64,000 nt of DNA from Pholiota molesta (lineage: Eukaryota > Basidiomycota > Agaricomycetes > Agaricales > Strophariaceae). Below the pieces are notes generated by a model. The model was not told where the DNA came from. It saw only the letters and a list, made by a program, of their open reading frames with translations, and searched no databases. The DNA is taken from positions 124,001-188,000 of the forward strand of contig JACGCK010000068.1 in NCBI GenBank assembly GCA_014925825.1, read 5' to 3'. Below, one piece after another: positions 33,683 through 44,144 of this stretch (positions are counted from its first letter, which is position 1; each line of letters begins with the position of its first letter). Position numbers and translations under genes: made by a program.

Positions 33683-34455
33683 TTGGGACGCCTTACCCAT
33701 GTTCTCATCTTCATCATCTGCAATCTCCTCTAGACCTGCTTTCACGGCTTCCGCACGAGCGCGTTCCGCCCAGTCTGTTCGTTCATACTTAGCACAACCG
33801 CAAACACAGAGGACGTAGACTTGTAATGCTTACCTTCCTCGTCATCGTCTGCAGGTTCTGTGGGCATGTATCCATCCTGTTCTTCGTTTAGTAGAGCCAA
33901 ATCGTCAGAGTGTTTCGCGGACATGATTAATTCATCTGGTATGCCGTCCTCTGGCAATTCTTGTAGATGGTCCTCAGAAATTGTGATATCCGCATAAATA
34001 GGGTTGTTTTCCTTCAACCATGCAAGCGCCGTTCGAACTTTGTCTCGCCTCACCCGAAACATATTCGGCATGGTTTTTTCTGGGAATCCTGAAGGAGCGA
34101 TAAATGTTATCCCAATTACCGCGGAAAGAATTCGCGCAGGCGGTGGCATGCAATTCTTTCCGACCATTTCAGCGACCAGTCGTGGGTCGAGACGATAAGT
34201 GGAAACGTTTCCTTTCAGTCCTTTGTAGAGCTTGGAAGGGTCCCATGCATGTGCTCCCGGTTTTTTGGGGAAGAGCTTGAAAATGTAGGTGGCTGGGTAA
34301 TATTTGGCGATTAAAAGTCTCTCCAGCAAAGTCAAGATAGCAAGTTCGGGGGGGATGGCCCCAATCCACATGTCGTTTGCAAGGGAAAATTTCGGTCGTG
34401 CGCCATCTTGAAGTGATGCACTACAATCGTTGCATATATCGATACTGTCGCCTCG

Positions 34456-34463
34456 CACGCCGT
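34456..34463. repeat. hAT target-site duplication CACGCCGT (left)
   Basis: Identical to 35405-35412. An 8 bp duplication is characteristic of hAT elements. Confidence 0.92.
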
Positions 34464-35404
34464 TAGTGCTTGGAAGTCCGGTCTCAAAACTGGAAAAAAA
34501 CCGAGACTGGACCGGAACTGAACCGGAAATGACCGGAAAACTGATGGACCGGAAAAGACCGAGACCGCGGTCCGGTCCACGGTCCAACAGGTTTGAAAAA
34601 ACAGATGGACCGATCAAAAACCGGTCTGGACCGGTCCCAACCGGTCTTTGGCCGTGAAAATTTGTAGGCTAGTAAAACGTTAAAATTCCTTTCGAACGAT
34701 GCCCAAATCATATTTTTAGCATGAGAATTGACAAAGTTATTAATAGTTTCGTTTGAGTAATTACTTTGGGCGTCTAAAAACGCTTTTAGCCGCAGTGCAA
34801 ACGTTAATGGGTCGTACCTTTCGCAAACTTAAACATATATAGAAGACATATAGACCTACAGGATGCAATTTAAACCTTAATATTTGAAAAACATTTGGTT
34901 GAGCTATAGCAATATCGATGTTTTCTACTCTTTTTGACTACTTCAAAGACGCTTTTGCCTATGCTTCGTTCAGTATAGACATCGCCCTTTCGGAAATCGG
35001 GATACAGTTAGATATTTAAATTACCCTTTTAACAAGCATAAAATCATAGTATATGGTAAAGAATTGATTGAGATATCACAAAATGCGCTCAACCACTGCA
35101 TTAGCTAGTATTTTAATTGTTTCTCACTCAATTCTCCACCGATTTTATATTTTTTGAGTCACTACATACTACATAGAGTATTCTACCTAACTATTACCAG
35201 TCTGGACCGGTCTTGGACCGGTTGAGACCGGTTTGGACCGTAACCGGTCATAACCGGTCTTTGAACCGATTGAGACCGCAAAAGACCGGTTCAAGTCGGT
35301 CCAGTCCGGTTTTTTGCGGTCTTCGAAAACTGAAAGACCGGTCTCGGTCTCGGTCTTGCCAAATATGGGCAAAAAACCGGACTGGACCGGACTTTCAAGC
35401 ACTA
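34464..35404. mobile_element. non-autonomous hAT element, 941 bp
   Basis: Terminal inverted repeats TAGTGCTTGGAAGTCCGGTC and TAGTGCTTGAAAGTCCGGTC (19 of 20 match), beginning TAGTG as in hAT transposons, with an 8 bp target duplication. Both ends carry dense GACCGG/CCGGTC subterminal motifs, likely transposase binding sites, and the middle is AT-rich without a coding frame. It sits in a Helitron exon. Confidence 0.93.
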
Positions 35405-35869
35405 CACGCCGTCCGGATAAAGTAACATGCCGTCGAATAAATCATGCTTAGCGTGTGGGGTATGTGGGATCAACATCTCCGGATGCGGGACTTCATGCAT
35501 GCTATGAGGAACGAGATCCGATGCTGACGTCTCTCTAGCGCAAACGGCGCACGGTCGTACGGCTAATGCTTCATTTGAGGTGGCATGGATAAAATTGATA
35601 ATGCAGTCTCGAATTGTTTCTTCTTCGACTGGATACATAAATCCGTTTGAGACGATAGGCGGTATAATGTCAGAACGGTGATGAAGCGGCTAAGATGAAG
35701 CGGCTAAGGTGTAAAACTTAGGTACTGTTAACGCTAGGTCTGAAACGGCGACACCTACCACTGCATCCTCCTCTGATGGAGACAATATACGTTGCTCAGT
35801 ACTTGTACAATGCAAAGTGGATTGTGCGCATGACTGCGTTGGACTGCATGACTACGTTGAAAGATTAAG

Positions 35870-36420
35870 TTAGTCTATACTAATTAGCGGGTAAATTTCG
35901 TACTTCAGCACTGTCCTGCAAAAGCGTATGCGATGGAGTTTGAGGATCGGAAGGGGAAGATGTAGTTGATGGATTTGAACAATTGCGCGAATATATCGAC
36001 GGCTGAGCAGAATGTGGTGGGGTAGGCAACGGAAGATTTGTGTAGGATGATGTCGACGCATTGGGAGAAGGCACCTGCTTGTTCGGCTAGACTTAGTAAA
36101 TGAAACAAAAGGTATAGTAAACACGTCTCTTACCTCAGTGTTATCAGATTCTATTACACGTGCGTAACTTGGCAAAGGGAGAGCATAGTTTGAACTTTGA
36201 ACTTTTGGTGCATTTTTGACACGACCATTAAATATTTCTCGACGTGCAGCATTGACCACAATGTTCTGTGAGGCCTCATCCAACGCTAGTATGATGTTGT
36301 ATATTTTGGATCTTGATTCACGTCGACCAAATCGCATAAAACCATAGTGGGCGCATATCTCTCGAATACGATCATTCGAAAGCCTGCGGAATTCCTGCGA
36401 TATCATCACTCCATTGTGAA
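35870..36420 (-). pseudogene. Helitron N-terminal exon, duplicate 1 (SAP-like)
   Basis: Reads EFRRLSNDRIREICAHYGFM, then SKIYNIILALDEASQNIVVN, and after a Pro/Ser-rich part SYARVIESDNTEV. The leucine pattern resembles a SAP DNA-binding motif (weak). It is a diverged tandem duplicate of 36780-37280, about 850 bp apart, including the following intron and Ser/Pro-rich downstream segment. Confidence 0.6.
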
Positions 36421-36779
36421 GGAGACGAGTGTCATCTCTTAAATCCTGGTCAGTAACATCAAAATCTTAAGTGAATGACCACCCACTTGATGCTGATAAG
36501 CGGTACGGCGTTTGAGGATTCACCAATGACCTAAGGTGACAAATTTGAGTACTGCTAATGCGAGCTTTGAAACCACAATACATACCACTGAATCCTCCTC
36601 CGGTGTAGACAACATACGTTGCTCTGTTCTTGTACAACTCAAACTCATTTGATTGCATACATTCGAGTCCATATTAGCAGAAGCGGACAGCGTTCGACTG
36701 GATGACTATGGTGAAAGAATGAATTAGTCTATAATGATTAGAACATAAATTTCGTACTTCAGAATTGTCCCGCTCCGCG

Positions 36780-37290
36780 TCATGCACAGAATTTTGAGGG
36801 TTGGAAGGCGAAGATGTACTTGATGGATTTGAACAATCGCGCGCATATATCGATGGCTGAGCCGAGGGTAATGGCGTAAGCAGCGCAAGATTTGTATAGG
36901 ACGATGTCGGCGCATTGTGAGATGATAGAGACGACGTGGCTATGTCGTGTATAGGCACCTGCATGTTCGGCTAATTCGACAGACTTAGTAAATGAAACAA
37001 AAGCTATAGTAAACACGTGTCCTACCTCAGTGTTATCCGAATCTATTACACGTGCATAACTTGGCGAAGGGATAGCATGACTTGACCTTGGACCTTTTGG
37101 GGCATGTTTGGTATGGCCGTTTGCTATTTCACGGCGTGCAGCATTGATGATATCGTTCTGTGAGGCCTCATCCAATGCTAGGATGATGTCGTATAGTTTG
37201 GACCTTTTTTGATGTCGACCGACTCGCAATATCATTCGAAGACGATCGTTCGAAAGCCTGCGGAATTCCTCTGATATCATTACTCCATTG
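36780..37290 (-). pseudogene. Helitron N-terminal exon, duplicate 2 (SAP-like)
   Basis: Reads EFRRLSNDRLRMILRVGRHQ, SKLYDIILALDEASQNDIIN and SYARVIDSDNTEV, matching duplicate 1. It lacks the CAHYGFM residues of the other copy. Which copy belongs to the functional RepHel reading frame is not clear. Confidence 0.6.
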
Positions 37291-38157
37291 TGAAGGAAAC
37301 GATTGTCATTCCTTAATTCCTGGTCAGTAAAATGAACAACTCTAGCGAAAGACTACCCACTTGAAGCTATCTGTCATGGTGGTGGAGATTGGCTGCCTTT
37401 GTCGAAAGTTACATAGACCCCAAGGAGTCAAAAAGTGGTAAGGAATGCGTTCTGGTATAACCTTCCGCAACTTGCGGCCGACTCCCTTGCCTACCACGCC
37501 GAATCCTGCGGCATCTACAAGACGGTGACTTTCACTCCGCCACTTCCGTCGCAACGCCAAAATTGAAGTCGAGGCTCCATGATCGACGAGCAACCCAACG
37601 AAAACTGCTATAAATAATCGGTGTCGTCGCACCATCTGACACAAGTCCCCATTGCTCCTCATGCCCTCCACCATTTATATGTCCGGAGATGTGGCCCAGT
37701 ACCCTCCATTGTCGGCGATAGGTAACGTCAAGTGTGTCCTTCGAGCTAAACGAGCCGCGGTAATAACCATTCCATTCTTTTCTTTAGAACCCATCGACGT
37801 CTATTTCGAACCGCAAGGACGAGGTGCAACCCATATGCATGTCTTGTGGAATCATCAACGTCTACGCTCAGTCGCGACGGAAAGCGCCTTAAGCGCCATA
37901 AGCACGCGTATCGTCCCAAACGCTGCGGGAGGCCGGGGCCAGCCACCTTCTACATTTTTAATCCGCCTGCATTACGGATCTGCGGTTGTCCTCTTGTTTG
38001 CTACGTTTCCATCGATATGATCGACACCGTGTACATTTTGTAAGCAGTAACCTCCTTCGGGATGGAATAAGAGACAGTGACGCGCTGTGGAACAAAGTTC
38101 GACCGAAAACGTTTGATATTTAATGCGGGCACGGGGCTTTACTCCTGCCCAACCCCG
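37291..38157. other. Helitron 5' flank with possible Rep-motif fragment
   Basis: A minus-strand frame at 37342-37674 may be the first Helitron exon (uncertain). On the plus strand, about 37790-37855, a frame reads EPQGRGATHMHVLW, similar in protein and DNA to the HUH motif region of the Helitron Rep (ETQGRGTLHLHLILW). It could be a fragment of another Rep gene in opposite orientation. No complete gene is supported. Confidence 0.35.
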
Positions 38158-38179
38158 CCCCCCCCCCCCCCCCCCCCCC
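38158..38179. repeat. poly-C tract, 22 bases
   Basis: An uninterrupted run of C about 50 bp before the start codon of the gene at 38232. It probably lies in the promoter or 5' leader. Confidence 0.8.
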
Positions 38180-38231
38180 TCCGGCTCATACTTCGAAGCA
38201 CTGCTTTCGGTCACTTAACCTTTCATCTACC

Positions 38232-39629
38232 ATGGCCCCCATCAATATCTCAGCTGATACAAAGTGAGCTGTTTTTGCTTTGCGGGTGACATACGCTAAC
38301 TGTCCTGAAACGGCGACGTTCAAGTTTGGTTGCAAAGTTGGTAGAGCATCGTCAGGAGCTGATGGAGATGGACAACTACGCAGCCTCTCCCAACTTTGCT
38401 CAGCTCTGGAGGTGGAAGAAACGCGACAGCAAACTTGGTAACATCCTCAACGTCGAAGGAAGCGATAACCCCGTATACGCCTCCGTTGTCGGAGTAGTGT
38501 CGGCGGACAGACTTTTCGTACAAGCTCATGGAAACTACACCCGGAACGCTGAGTTTGTAATGAAGATGAACTCCACCAAGATGCAGTTCACCTTGAAGCG
38601 CCCCGACAACTCCCCCTTCGCAGCCGACTTTGACGCCGCCATTCGCCACCTCGAGGCCGCCCAAAACGCCATCAAGATAGGCTCCAGTCCACCCCGACAT
38701 CTTGTCATCACAGAGGCCGACGGAGCTAAGAGCCTCAGGATGTCTTATCCTATTTTTGAAGAGAAGGTGGGATCTCCAACATGCTTCTAGAGATTCCTGG
38801 CTAACTGATTTAATCTAGACGGCGGAATCCGATAGTACGTTTCCTTCTCTCGCATTTGAAGATGTTCATGCTGAGTCTGTCGTGTCTTATGTTAGCCGCT
38901 ACTCGCAAAATGAAAAACCAACTCTACCCCATCTCCAATGATTTCAAGGATGACTTCAATGCTCTCCTCGAAGAAGGGAAGTTTCAGCTTCGCTTGGAAA
39001 CGCTTCCTGTGTGGTCCAACACAAAGTTGCTGAAGATTTCGGACTTCCATCGCTCCCTCTCGGGCGCACTTGTTGAAGTTGATTTCTGCGTCAAGCACTA
39101 CTTCATGAAGAAGCAAGGCGAACAGGACTTGAATAGGGGTACTAACACATTCAGCAGTGATATGCAGCAAGTTAACATACTCCGGTTTGCCCCTCCCCCG
39201 ATCCCTAGCCCCTACGCAGGACGCGCTGTTGCGGGTCCGCTTCGCATTTCTCAGTCTTCCCCCAAGAAGTCGAAAGCCGCTCAAAAGGCCCCTGTACGCG
39301 ACATCGAAGAAGTCACTGCGATAACTCCCCTCCCCAACGAAGGGCCCTCCAACCTGGGCAATGGAAAGGAAGTCAACGAAGGTGATGAGGAACTGGTTCA
39401 TCCCGGAACTCCCGAAACCGAACAGGAGCTCTCCAACGAAGGGCCCTCCAGCCTCGGCAAACGAAAGAACGTCGTCGAGGAACTGGAACCGCTGACTGAG
39501 GAGGAAGAAGATGAACAGGCCGTGGAGCAGGAAGCCTTAGCGACGGAGGAAGATGTTCCGGAGGAGGGCATCGAGCAGGAGGGTTCTGGCTCCAAGAAGC
39601 CTAGAACTAAGAGGACTCGTCGTAGTTAG
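38232..39629 (+). CDS. GRGxDF-family orphan protein with charged C-terminal tail (407 aa)
   Basis: Exons 38232-38263, 38325-38766, 38819-38834 (16 nt) and 38896-39629 join in frame with GT-AG introns. Residues 1 to about 240 align with the proteins at 42287 and 47693: VVGVVSADRLFVQAHGNY, a central strand-helix part (FTLKRPDNSPFAADFDAAIR), SYPIFEEK before the micro-exon, and LVEVDFCVKHY near the end of the domain. This member lacks the GRGxDF motif itself. The remainder is a Ser/Pro- then Glu-rich tail ending in a basic cluster (KKPRTKRTRRS), a probable nuclear localisation signal, so it may be nuclear. Two NEGPS.LG repeats occur in the tail. No known domain was recognised. Confidence 0.78.
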
Positions 39630-39995
39630 CTGGTCTAAACTTCACGTCCATAGTTTTGAGTTCGAAATGTGACGTATCATGCCTTGTTTAATGTGGTGCT
39701 GGTATTCGTGAACACATTCAAGTTCGGTTCGGTCTCAGTCTGTCTGAGGTTCGATGTATAGCTGTTAGTATATATAGAAATTGTAAAAGGCCGATTTACC
39801 ATGTGTTTGAGAGCCGCAAACCGGAATGTCTTGAACGAAAAGCGCCCTCTATCCTTCTTTTACGCAGCTGAGTCAGCGGGCAGAGGAACATTTTTTTTTC
39901 GGGTGCAGCCTTACTTCTCCTTTCCTCCGCAAACACCTCTTAACACATCCGGACACCCTGTAATCCACTCGCTCCGCTCCTGAAGTCGCGAAACA

Positions 39996-40604
39996 ATGTT
40001 TCGACAATACAGTCCAGGCTTCGACATCGAAACGGTATGTCGCTATCAACTCTCCAAGTATCCGCGTAAGTTAACATCTCTCAGAGTAGCAACACCTGGG
40101 TATGCGCATGCATTGGGTGCGACGATGAAGACATCTCCTTCGTCGAGCTTCCTGCCCGGATCGGTATTCAGGATCCCCGTGATCCTTTCGATTTGGATGT
40201 GTTCTCAATCGTTCCAATTGGAAGCAGGTTCTTGAACCCCATAGTCGACATTAAAAGCCAAATGAATTATTATTGCGTGAACAAATTTCCCCTGGACAGC
40301 GACAATGCACTTCTCGAATATACATATACTTTCATCTACGGAAAACAGGTGCGTATGTTCCAGTGTTGTCTGTACACGCCGATGACATTCTACGAAGGAG
40401 TCAAGCCCCGGCTACCATCCCAGCAACAATCACCTGGCAGAAATGATCAGTCATCTCCGCGCTGCTCCTTGGTATGGCGACATACTCGTCGTTAAATCAC
40501 GCGCGGGTTCTCGAGGACAGCAGCTCGTCAATGTGCAAGAGTCTGAATTGGATATGATTGGTCAAATATTGCGACAGCTTATGATCGGCGGATATATTGG
40601 GTAG
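39996..40604 (+). CDS. orphan 169-aa protein
   Basis: Exons 39996-40034, 40085-40348 and 40398-40604 (all GT-AG) join to a 169-aa frame starting MFRQYSPGFDIET and ending QILRQLMIGGYIG. Features are a short cysteine pair (WVCACIGCDDE), a mid-domain FLNPIVDIKSQMNYYCVNKF and a late strand YGDILVVKSR. No family was recognised. It lies between a GRGxDF gene and an F-box/NTase-like gene, all on the same strand. The open frame across three exons argues for a real gene. Confidence 0.7.
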
Positions 40605-40801
40605 GGGAGGAAGTGACTTGTAGCGCCTCGGCATGTGTATGCTTAAAAATGAAAATGGTCTATTTCCTTGTCTTCTTCCTTGTCCATCGACCCACTTGTC
40701 TCGCATTCTCCCTGCTCAACTTATCACAGCCATGTGGAGATGGCGCAAGCTACCCTCAACAGACTTGAGGACGACCGTTTTGCTCAATCGTGCGTTGCAA
40801 G

Positions 40802-41810
40802 ATGATCATGGATTTCATATATTCACGACGTTCTGCAGTCCCCCTGCTCAAGACGTGCACTCGTTCATCGCCTGTTAGGTTTCGAGAAGCCGGTCCTTCA
40901 ATCAGTTGCATCTACGAGCTCGTCTGGTACATAGCCGAGTTCTGCGACTGGGATACGATAGCGCAACTCAGCAATTGTAATCGCTATCTGCGTTCGCTTA
41001 CGCAGCAAATCATGGCCAAGAAACTCCGGCGATTTATGCTACCCTATGTTCCGGAGGACAGTTTGAAGCGGTTCTTTAGTCTGTTATCGGAAAGCAGAGC
41101 CGTCGTGACTGGTGGCCTCCTCCATGCAATGCTACTGTCCTTTGCGGACCCGATATACCACACCGTCAAGCTGTTCCAACTAGAGATGGTCGTGCCCGAT
41201 AACGGAGGCCGTGGTATGGAACGTTGGATATGATTCTTCCATGCAGTCGGTTTTACAGAAGCACGTGAAGTGAAGACCGCGGAGCCGTACGCCCCTTGGT
41301 CGAGGAGGACGACGTTATTGACTAAGCAGGTGAGCATAGGCGGTTGGCTTGTATCGCCATTCACTGATTCGAATTGGCCGCCAGTCCCTTCCCGACAAAC
41401 TGCGCATTTGCTTGATGGGATCCAACAGTGAAGACATCACACCTATCGTTCTGTCGTCTCCACATACATCTGGGATGAACATCCTAACGTCCTGCAGAAT
41501 TTATTGCTTATACCCCTCACTTCTTCGTCGTGGCGAGAACATGGTCGTCTCTCGGAGCAATCTCGTCAGTGACCTATCCGACACGACTTTCCAACCGTTC
41601 AACTTCGGGCTACGAATGTATCTCTACGGGAGATACTTTGGTTATGGCGCCCGTTCATGCGGAGAGAATTGCCCGGCACTGTGGAGAGACATCAAATCGA
41701 TGAGGTATGCGCGAATAATGTGTTTGGGTAGTATCGAAGGGACCTCGATGACTGCAACAGCATCCCGCTCTCGGATGGACTTCAAAGTTCTGGCGTCATT
41801 TGGAGGATGA
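40802..41810 (+). pseudogene. F-box plus NTase-like protein with in-frame TGA
   Basis: Begins with an F-box-like segment (ISCIYELVWYIAEFCDWDTI, NCNRYLRSLTQ) and then a degenerate NTase-like part (SRAVVTGGLLHAMLL, LEMVVPDNGG). After an in-frame TGA at 41231-41233 the same frame continues FFHAVGFTEAREVKTAEPYA to a GTGAGC donor. The exon resumes after CAG at about 41383 with SLPDKLRICLMGSNSEDITP, the counterpart of the TINVVIS strand, and RIYCLYPSLLRRGE and SCGENCPALWRD, matching the Helitron-borne NTase-like proteins (YGLVCLYPRLSLARRG, CRQTPDCP). The acidic D-x-D is lost (LEMVVP). Any intron removing the TGA would be about 33 nt, too short, so this is probably a nonsense mutation. The start is uncertain. 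Confidence 0.6.
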
Positions 41811-42286
41811 GCAGCGCGTGCGCCAATTTTTTCTGCCGAAACTACATGAAAGGTCGTATGGCCAAGTAGGTAACAACGTCCTGTAATCGAGAGCTGGTCT
41901 CCGATAGAATTCGTGTATGAAAACACTACTTTATATCGTCCGTGGACTTCCTGTGTCATGCACGTGCGTCGTGAATTATCATCGGTCAGTACAGACATCG
42001 CTTACGACGAGGCAGTCACAATCACCGTATAATATTGCTGAGGCTCTCGTTACAACTATATGCCGCCTTGTCCTCGATCTCAAAAAATCGGGCACAGGCG
42101 CTGTCCTTTACTGATCGGTCGACAAGATGATTAGCAATGATAATAAAGAATGAAAAAAAGGTTGCTCACTCCACTGCGGTAAAGCTGTATACCGAACGAC
42201 GATGTTAGGATCGATCGGTAACCACCACACCAACGTGCAAGACGCATACTTATATCAGCTCATAACACCGAGCCTACAACGCTTCC

Positions 42287-43118
42287 ATGACCTCTTTCGA
42301 CATCGCAAAGTTTCAGGCCTCTATTGACGCCTCTTGTAACTACACAGGCAGAGGCCTCGACTTCTTGACCAAGACAACTTGGGTGGCTCGTGACGACTTC
42401 GATGTGCTGTATGACAACGCATGCTACGCTCCCGTAATTTGCGAAGTCGTGGGCAGGGTATCCTCCAACAGAATGTTCATCGAACCCCATGGCGATTTCA
42501 GTCCACCGGGCAAGTTGGAAGACGCATCCCTGCGTTTCTCACTCGTGGAACCTCATGTTCAATATCCACATCTTCGGGAAGACTTCCAGGTCAGCTTCGA
42601 TTCCTTGAAAACGCTGGTAAACACGCTCTGCGACGATGCCATATCGGATTCATTCCTATCCGAGCACCGTGGCAAGCCACAGTTGACATTCGCGCAGCCT
42701 ATCTTCACGAAGACTGTACGTCGTTTGAGTTGGCGTCCACTTCCATTGTTCAGACTACTCATTTGCGGCATATATTCAGACGATAGACCCGGGAGGTGAG
42801 CGTGTCATATTTTCGAGTGCGCAAGATGCTGACATGGTTCTTCCCGCAGAATTTCTTCCTCGAGATGCAGCACGTTTACCAATTCGAAGCGCTCTGCGTT
42901 CTTATCTCATGCCTCTCGCTGGAAAATATCAATACAATCATATTCGGGTCTTCTCCTCTTTGGAGCCTACGCGGACTACGCCGATCTGGATCTACAAACG
43001 CATGTTTCATCGTTCACTAGTGCAAGTGAACTTCAACCTTCATTATTGCCCGGAACGGGTTCAACGCCAAAGATTAGGAGGTCAAGATCTTGGTACTGGG
43101 TTCCAAGGAATAGGATAG
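42287..43118 (+). CDS. GRGxDF-family orphan protein (237 aa)
   Basis: Exons 42287-42715 (143 codons), 42780-42795 (16 nt) and 42850-43118. Key segments are YTGRGLDFLTKTTW, VVGRVSSNRMFIEPHGDFSP, LTFAQPIFTKT, YLMPLAGKYQYNHIRVF, TPIWIYKRMFHRSLVQVNFN. The first exon has exactly the same length as that of the paralogue at 47693, and the 16-nt exon is shared with the gene at 38232. The protein is small, mixed alpha/beta in appearance, with no signal peptide and no membrane segment. No known family was recognised. Confidence 0.8.
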
Positions 43119-43522
43119 CTAGTTCAGAAGCAGTCTGTCAGTCCGTAGGCCTTGTACTGTAAAGATGTAGGAACTTACCGAGCAAAAAAAAATTGTCCCT
43201 CCATTCCGTGAATGTCCTCATTTCCACTGATTCTACAACACACTAGGAAAGCGCTTAATGTTCTGGAAATGTGTACGTGTAAATGTAAACTCACCATGTA
43301 TAGACGCTGGTATCCGGCCACAGGGGATGGTTAGGTCGCGAAGCCAGCACTCCAAGCTCTGACGGAGACAAGAGGATTGTGCCGGGTTCGCAGCCGCTAG
43401 ACCATGCCCAAGCAGCTGCTGGACGGCTCCGCGTTTGACGTGGTCGCGGAGACGGACGATGCTAGGCGAGATGCGCCTGTCCGAACGCAGAGTGCATTCA
43501 GTGACTGAGACGAACATAAACA

Positions 43523-43676
43523 TGGATCCTGGTCAGGGAGTCCAAGACCACAATGTTCACGGAACCAAGGATCCTGGTCAGTCCAAGATCTTCAGAACCG
43601 GCCAAGACATGGATCCTGGTCAGTCCAAGATGCCAATGCCCACAGAAATGAGGATCCTGGTCAGTCCAAGATCTTC
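43523..43676. repeat. four GGATCCTGGTCAG repeats
   Basis: The motif occurs at 43523, 43569, 43611 and 43652, mostly followed by TCCAAGA. Spacing is 41-46 bp. Each contains the palindrome GGATCC. Confidence 0.85.
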
Positions 43677-43803
43677 ACTTCAGTGACAAGTAAACGCGTA
43701 CGTGTCTTGTCGATAGCGACAAATTGAAACCCAGCTTGATCTCCGCACAACTTTCAAACTCCACGTGTCGCAAGACGCATCAATCGCAAAGTCCAATCAA
43801 CCT

Positions 43804-43887
43804 CTTCATACACGTATCCTAGGATTGACCTAGGAAGCGTACTCACTTCATACACGTCTCCTAGGATTGACCTAGGAAGCGTACTCA
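43804..43887. repeat. 42 bp direct tandem repeat (two units)
   Basis: Units 43804-43845 and 43846-43887 differ at one position. Each has two CCTAGG palindromes around ATTGA. A partial third (GCTAGGATTGACCTCAGC) lies at about 43972. Confidence 0.85.
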
Positions 43888-44144
43888 CCATCATTACGCT
43901 TTCATCTTCTTCAGTACTCCCAACATTCATCTAAAAAAGCGTTTATTGTCTTCGACCCAACAAGCCCTTTGCTAGGATTGACCTCAGCAATAAGTGGTTC
44001 TGGGCTCCTCGACGCTGCAGTTCGTCCTCTCGCACGCGTCAAACATCTAAGGACGGCGACCCCCGCCAAGAAAAAATTGCTCGCTAAAACGTAGGCTTAC
44101 AACAATTCATTGCTCGACTTTCTCTAATTCAATCTCACAGTTCA

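Larger units (their letters stand above)
33742..35638 (-). pseudogene. Helitron RepHel upstream exon (cysteine-rich), split by the hAT element
   Basis: The 5' part (35638-35413) reads IRDCIINFIHATSNEALAV, CAVCARE and FDGMLLYPDG. The 3' part (34463-33742) continues in frame with VRGDSIDICNDC, SLANDMWIGAIPPEL, LTLLERLLIAKYYPATYIF and MPPPARILSAVIGITF. These are hallmarks of the DUF6570-like region that precedes the Helitron Rep domain. Removing the hAT element and one copy of its 8 bp duplication joins the two parts without a frame change. Confidence 0.88.
28975..37290 (-). mobile_element. Helitron with Rep/helicase gene (interrupted); element limits uncertain
   Basis: Ordered minus-strand segments give, from 5' to 3', duplicated SAP-like N-terminal exons, a cysteine-bearing region, a Helitron Rep (HUH) domain and a PIF1-type helicase. 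This is the layout of the RepHel protein of eukaryotic rolling-circle Helitrons. A hAT element is nested at 34464-35404 and the copia element lies in the tail. The tail probably reaches 21146, where similarity to the second copy ends. No clear 5' TC end or 3' hairpin with CTRR could be identified, so the limits are inferred. Confidence 0.85.
43119..44144. other. intergenic region with short tandem repeats
   Basis: No supported gene. It contains two separate short repeat clusters, listed individually, and the promoter of the gene at 44145. Confidence 0.5.

Noticed and set aside
40349..40397. Reading straight through the second intron of the 169-aa orphan (frame ending at 40495)
   Set aside because: A GTGCGT donor and AAG acceptor splice out 49 nt and extend the frame to a longer, better-structured C-terminus; the unspliced version looks random.
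43500..43900. CRISPR-like array
   Set aside because: Few repeats of uneven spacing in a eukaryotic genome and no cas genes; recorded as simple short repeats.
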